A DNA stretch of 21,669 nt from the NCBI RefSeq assembly GCF_000003605.2, contig NW_003108084.1, positions 100,659 through 122,327 of the forward strand, read 5' to 3'. The notes beneath the pieces were generated by a model, which did no database searches, was not told the origin of the DNA, and was given only the letters and a program-made list of their open reading frames with translations. The position numbers and the translations under genes are program-made. Of this stretch, positions 19,497-21,669 are shown piece by piece. This DNA is from Saccoglossus kowalevskii (Eukaryota; Hemichordata; Enteropneusta; Harrimaniidae). The stretch's first letter is position 1, and each line of letters begins with the position of its first letter.

Positions 19497-20117
19497 TTAC
19501 ATATTTAGTGCAAGCTCAATAAAATGCGGTGAGGTATCATGTTTGATCTCATCATTGTCTCTCTTGTCATCTTTCCCTTCCCTGATTTGTGAATTCCTAT
19601 AAATATCCTGAGAATCACGAGTGTTCTGGTGGTTTTGGAGGTGGGACTTGTTTGAAAGTTCACAAGAGGATGGTGTCCGTCTTTTCCAAACAGGATCATC
19701 TTGAGTGTTTATTTTTGAGTTTCCTGAGAACGGTGGGCCATTCCCTGCAGTTGACAACAGTGGAATTGTGACAGAGTCACTGCTTTTTTGGCAAACCTCA
19801 TTATCACTGTTGCCATGGTAATCCTGAGTGGAAGAATTTTGTAAGACTTCAGCTTCCTCTGTCGCACATGTCTCAGCATCCCCAAGTTCAGTTAAAACAC
19901 CCGTATTTTTGTCTTGGTTTGACAAGGACACTGGACAGTTCTCAGCTGTCTTATGAGGTAGCTTTTGACTACAGTCTGTGTCATGGGAGGCAGCATTACA
20001 AACACTATCCGTTGCCATGGCATCAATTGGGGAGCCACCATCTTCATCTTCATCACTATGGCAGCTAGGGATGGAGCTCTGAAGTGTAGTTTGGAGTGTT
20101 TCATTCTCCTCGTGGTG
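19497..20117 (-). CDS. Terminal coding exon of an unidentified gene
   Basis: This is the last coding exon of the minus-strand gene, 206 codons plus a TAA stop at 19499-19497. The exon start at 20117 is set by an acceptor on the minus strand: a pyrimidine-rich tract ending TTTTTTATGCAG, then CACCACGAGGAG. It begins in phase 0, matching the phase-0 end of the preceding exon. The product starts HHEENETLQTTLQ and is hydrophilic, with an acidic patch (SDEDEDGG), many Ser, Thr, Asn and Asp residues, and no membrane segment or recognisable domain. A basic patch VWKRRTPSS resembles a basophilic kinase site. The C-terminus is PHFIELALNM. It looks like a disordered tail. Extending the frame upstream past the acceptor to an ATG at 20147 gives a hydrophobic run encoded by the pyrimidine tract, so I reject that start. 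The family is unknown to me; the exon itself is well supported. Confidence 0.8.
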   Translation of the reverse strand, partial: HHEENETLQTTLQSSIPSCHSDEDEDGGSPIDAMATDSVCNAASHDTDCSQKLPHKTAENCPVSLSNQDKNTGVLTELGDAETCATEEAEVLQNSSTQDYHGNSDNEVCQKSSDSVTIPLLSTAGNGPPFSGNSKINTQDDPVWKRRTPSSCELSNKSHLQNHQNTRDSQDIYRNSQIREGKDDKRDNDEIKHDTSPHFIELALNM

Positions 20118-20848
20118 CTGCATAAAAAAGAAAACAAATAACGCCATAATCCCAGTTTTTGATTTTTCAGCCTTATGAACAACTTCAATGAATCCGAAAA
20201 AGTTATGTCAACGAACATTTAATTTGTTGTTTAATACTATAAACATTACCTGAGATGTGATAGTGAAAGTGACAAATAAACACCAGGTTAATAGTATAGG
20301 TCATGATTATGAGATCTTACTAAAACTGGAACTGACATAACCATAATCGTTTTTTCAGAGGGTGAAATAAATTAAATGCAGACAAAGTACGCAGACAATA
20401 AAGATATGCTTAATACGTCATAGTAGGTTTTTAGCAATTTGTAATGAAAAAAAAAATATTATAGATATATCCTCACTATCTCCCTCAATTTAATTTTGAG
20501 AGTACAGGCCTCCAAGGACAAACAAAGCCCCCTAACTAAGTGAATGTATATTGTTTATAAATTTATCTTAAGTTAGTAGGTCTGCTTATACACTCTATTC
20601 TGCAGTCAATTTTTCATCTACTGTCCAGAATCTCAACTTTTGATGATGTGTATACAGTGGTCATGGGATGGTACCCCACAGATTGCAAAGTGACACTGCA
20701 TCTTTAAACAGGTAAACAAATAAAATGTGAATTTTCATCAAGCGCTCTCACTGAATTGGAAATTGTCAGGATATATGAATATGAAAGAAGATATGGTTTC
20801 ATGACATGAAATAGAAATTATTTATAAAATGGGTGAATCAGTACTTAC
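20118..20848 (-). other. Intron between the last two coding exons
   Basis: This is a 731-bp GT-AG intron on the minus strand, phase 0. It is AT-rich with a poly-A run around 20447-20457 and no coding potential or transposon that I could see. Confidence 0.72.
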
Positions 20849-21028
20849 AGTTGTATCTTCATCTCCAGTTGGATCCCCATGACAACCAGATGACGAAGAT
20901 GAAGCAGAGATTGGGGTGGAAACTGTAACAGGGGTGTTGCTGTTGCTTAGCAACCGCATGTTTGGAGGTACTCCATTACTGTGAAGGCCGACTGGACTGT
21001 ACCCATTCATGACAACACCATTTCCACC
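20849..21028 (-). CDS. Internal coding exon of an unidentified gene
   Basis: This is a 180-bp internal exon of 60 codons on the minus strand. The acceptor is ATTCATTTTAG before GGTGGAAATGG, and the donor is ACT followed by GTAAGT at 20848-20843. Both ends are phase 0, so the exon could be skipped without changing the frame. The product runs from GGNGVVMNGYSPVG, through a Pro/Asn part (GVPPNMRLLSNSN), to a Ser/Thr run (STPISASSSSSGCHG) and ends DPTGDEDTT. Low complexity suggests a disordered linker. The internal ATG at 21010 is not a likely translation start, because the upstream acceptor and the matching phases argue for an internal exon. The intron to the next exon is 731 bp and the one before it is 275 bp. 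Confidence 0.78.
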
Positions 21029-21303
21029 CTAAAATGAATGAAATTTATAATAGTTCAAACACAAAAGTAGATAATTCTCCTAGCATTAACTTTCAATGGC
21101 ATAATTTCATTTCCACAAATTTTGGTATCACATTCAGCACATTTCTTATGCATGTTTTCTTTTTCAAATTTTAAACCAAATGGTCATAACACCCAGAAGC
21201 GTTTTTATGAGTTCATTCATGTTCATGGAAAACTATTTGAAAACAATAATAAATAAAATTTGAACAACCAACTAAAAAGCTTTGAAAACTAATTAATACA
21301 TAC
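21029..21303 (-). other. Intron between the two upstream coding exons
   Basis: This is a 275-bp phase-0 intron on the minus strand, with donor GTATGT and acceptor TTCATTTTAG. It is AT-rich and otherwise featureless. Confidence 0.72.
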
Positions 21304-21496
21304 TTTAGTGTCTATATTGACTTGTTCAGGTAGTTTAGTTAACATAGGAGCAAAGCTCTCCAATTCCACATCACTGAGACGTCTGCCATAGTTCCTAGCC
21401 TGCCCATTACCATTACAGTTCGGGACGTGCCCGTTACCCATCGGTATTGCTATTTGCAAGGTGTAAGGTTTTTTACAGAGTGAGTACCAGCCAGTT
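21304..21496 (-). CDS. Internal coding exon of an unidentified gene (most upstream seen)
   Basis: This 193-bp minus-strand exon begins after the acceptor TTTTGTTTTCAG and ends at ACTAAA followed by the donor GTATGT at 21303-21298. Its first base is the third base of a split codon, then 64 codons follow, ending in phase 0. The product starts TGWYSLCKKPYTLQIAIPM, continues with an Asn/Gly-rich stretch (GNGHVPNCNGNGQARNYG) and a more ordered-looking segment RRLSDVELESFAPMLTKLPE, and ends QVNIDTK. RRLS fits a PKA/AKT-type phosphosite. The Trp/Cys/aromatic start suggests the edge of a folded or membrane-proximal part encoded further upstream, outside the window. I do not recognise the family. Upstream exons must exist, since there is no credible start codon here. 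Confidence 0.75.
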
Positions 21497-21669
21497 CTGA
21501 AAACAAAATTGTAGTTTTTTTTATTTATTAATGAACAATAAGAAATGTATCTAGTTTTGTTGAGAATAACAAGTACTCTTTGGTTTGATTCACCAAATTC
21601 TTTCAACTATCTAGATTGTCAGGGAACTTAAATTTTGAACAGTATCTGATTCACGTTCACTGGCTGAAG
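21497..21669 (-). other. Partial intron upstream of the first visible exon
   Basis: The sequence upstream of the acceptor at 21498-21497 is intronic in character, with a T-rich tract on the minus strand (GTTTTCAG) and no frame continuing usefully. It runs out of the window. The previous exon is not visible with confidence. Confidence 0.5.

Noticed and set aside
20118-20218. Alternative start of the last exon at ATG 20147, giving a membrane-like N-terminus.
   Set aside because: The hydrophobic residues are the translated polypyrimidine tract before a good acceptor, and phases join perfectly with the upstream exon.
1-21669. tRNA or rRNA genes.
   Set aside because: No GTTCRANNC-type B box with a matching A box and cloverleaf, and no rRNA-like conserved blocks were seen on either strand.

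Overview
The window reads as repeat-rich nuclear DNA of an animal, most likely a marine invertebrate. The evidence is spliced exons with GT-AG introns on the minus strand, long AT-rich non-coding stretches, small inverted-repeat transposons, two dead non-LTR retrotransposon fragments, a minisatellite and a satellite with higher-order structure. No bacterial operon, CRISPR array, tRNA or rRNA was found. The retrotransposon protein style and the degenerate repeat ending in a hairpin plus AATAAA recall mollusc-like or other lophotrochozoan genomes, but I cannot name the taxon.

Layout. 1-1.2 kb: GC-richer, CpG-containing sequence with one weak membrane-type small ORF, then a coding-looking minus-strand stretch. 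1.2-8.2 kb: a field of short DNA transposons, at least five copies here and a sixth at 12.7 kb. They share an AAAG-(C/G)GCGGTGGTCGTCGCGC-like terminal inverted repeat and come in a ~255-306 bp form and a 129 bp form. Between them lie a plus-strand non-LTR retrotransposon 3' fragment (4.63-5.46 kb) and a set of duplicated CpG-rich segments (7.0-7.9 kb). 8.2-10.0 kb holds nothing firm. 10.0-10.6 kb: a second, more decayed non-LTR retrotransposon fragment on the minus strand, including a remnant of the reverse transcriptase catalytic box. 11.04-11.81 kb: a 26-bp minisatellite of about 28 units whose plus strand is open in all three frames. 13.14-13.88 kb: a satellite with a 69-bp higher-order unit made of three related submonomers (22+22+25 bp). 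14.17-14.75 kb: a degenerate ~100-130 bp tandem repeat ending in a perfect hairpin and AATAAA.

14.8-21.67 kb: the only convincing host gene, on the minus strand. Three consecutive coding exons (21496-21304, 21028-20849, 20117-19497) join with consistent phase and good splice sites, giving about 330 C-terminal residues and a stop codon. The predicted region is rich in Ser, Thr, Asn and Asp, looks largely disordered, and was not identified. Downstream of the stop, about 4.7 kb of AT-rich sequence without recognisable transposons ends at an AATAAA plus GU-rich element near 14.81 kb. It could be a long 3' UTR, with the repeats beyond it outside the gene.

No new multi-gene system is evident. The most unusual items are the frame-independent open minisatellite, the nested 69-bp satellite and the size-graded inverted-repeat transposon family.
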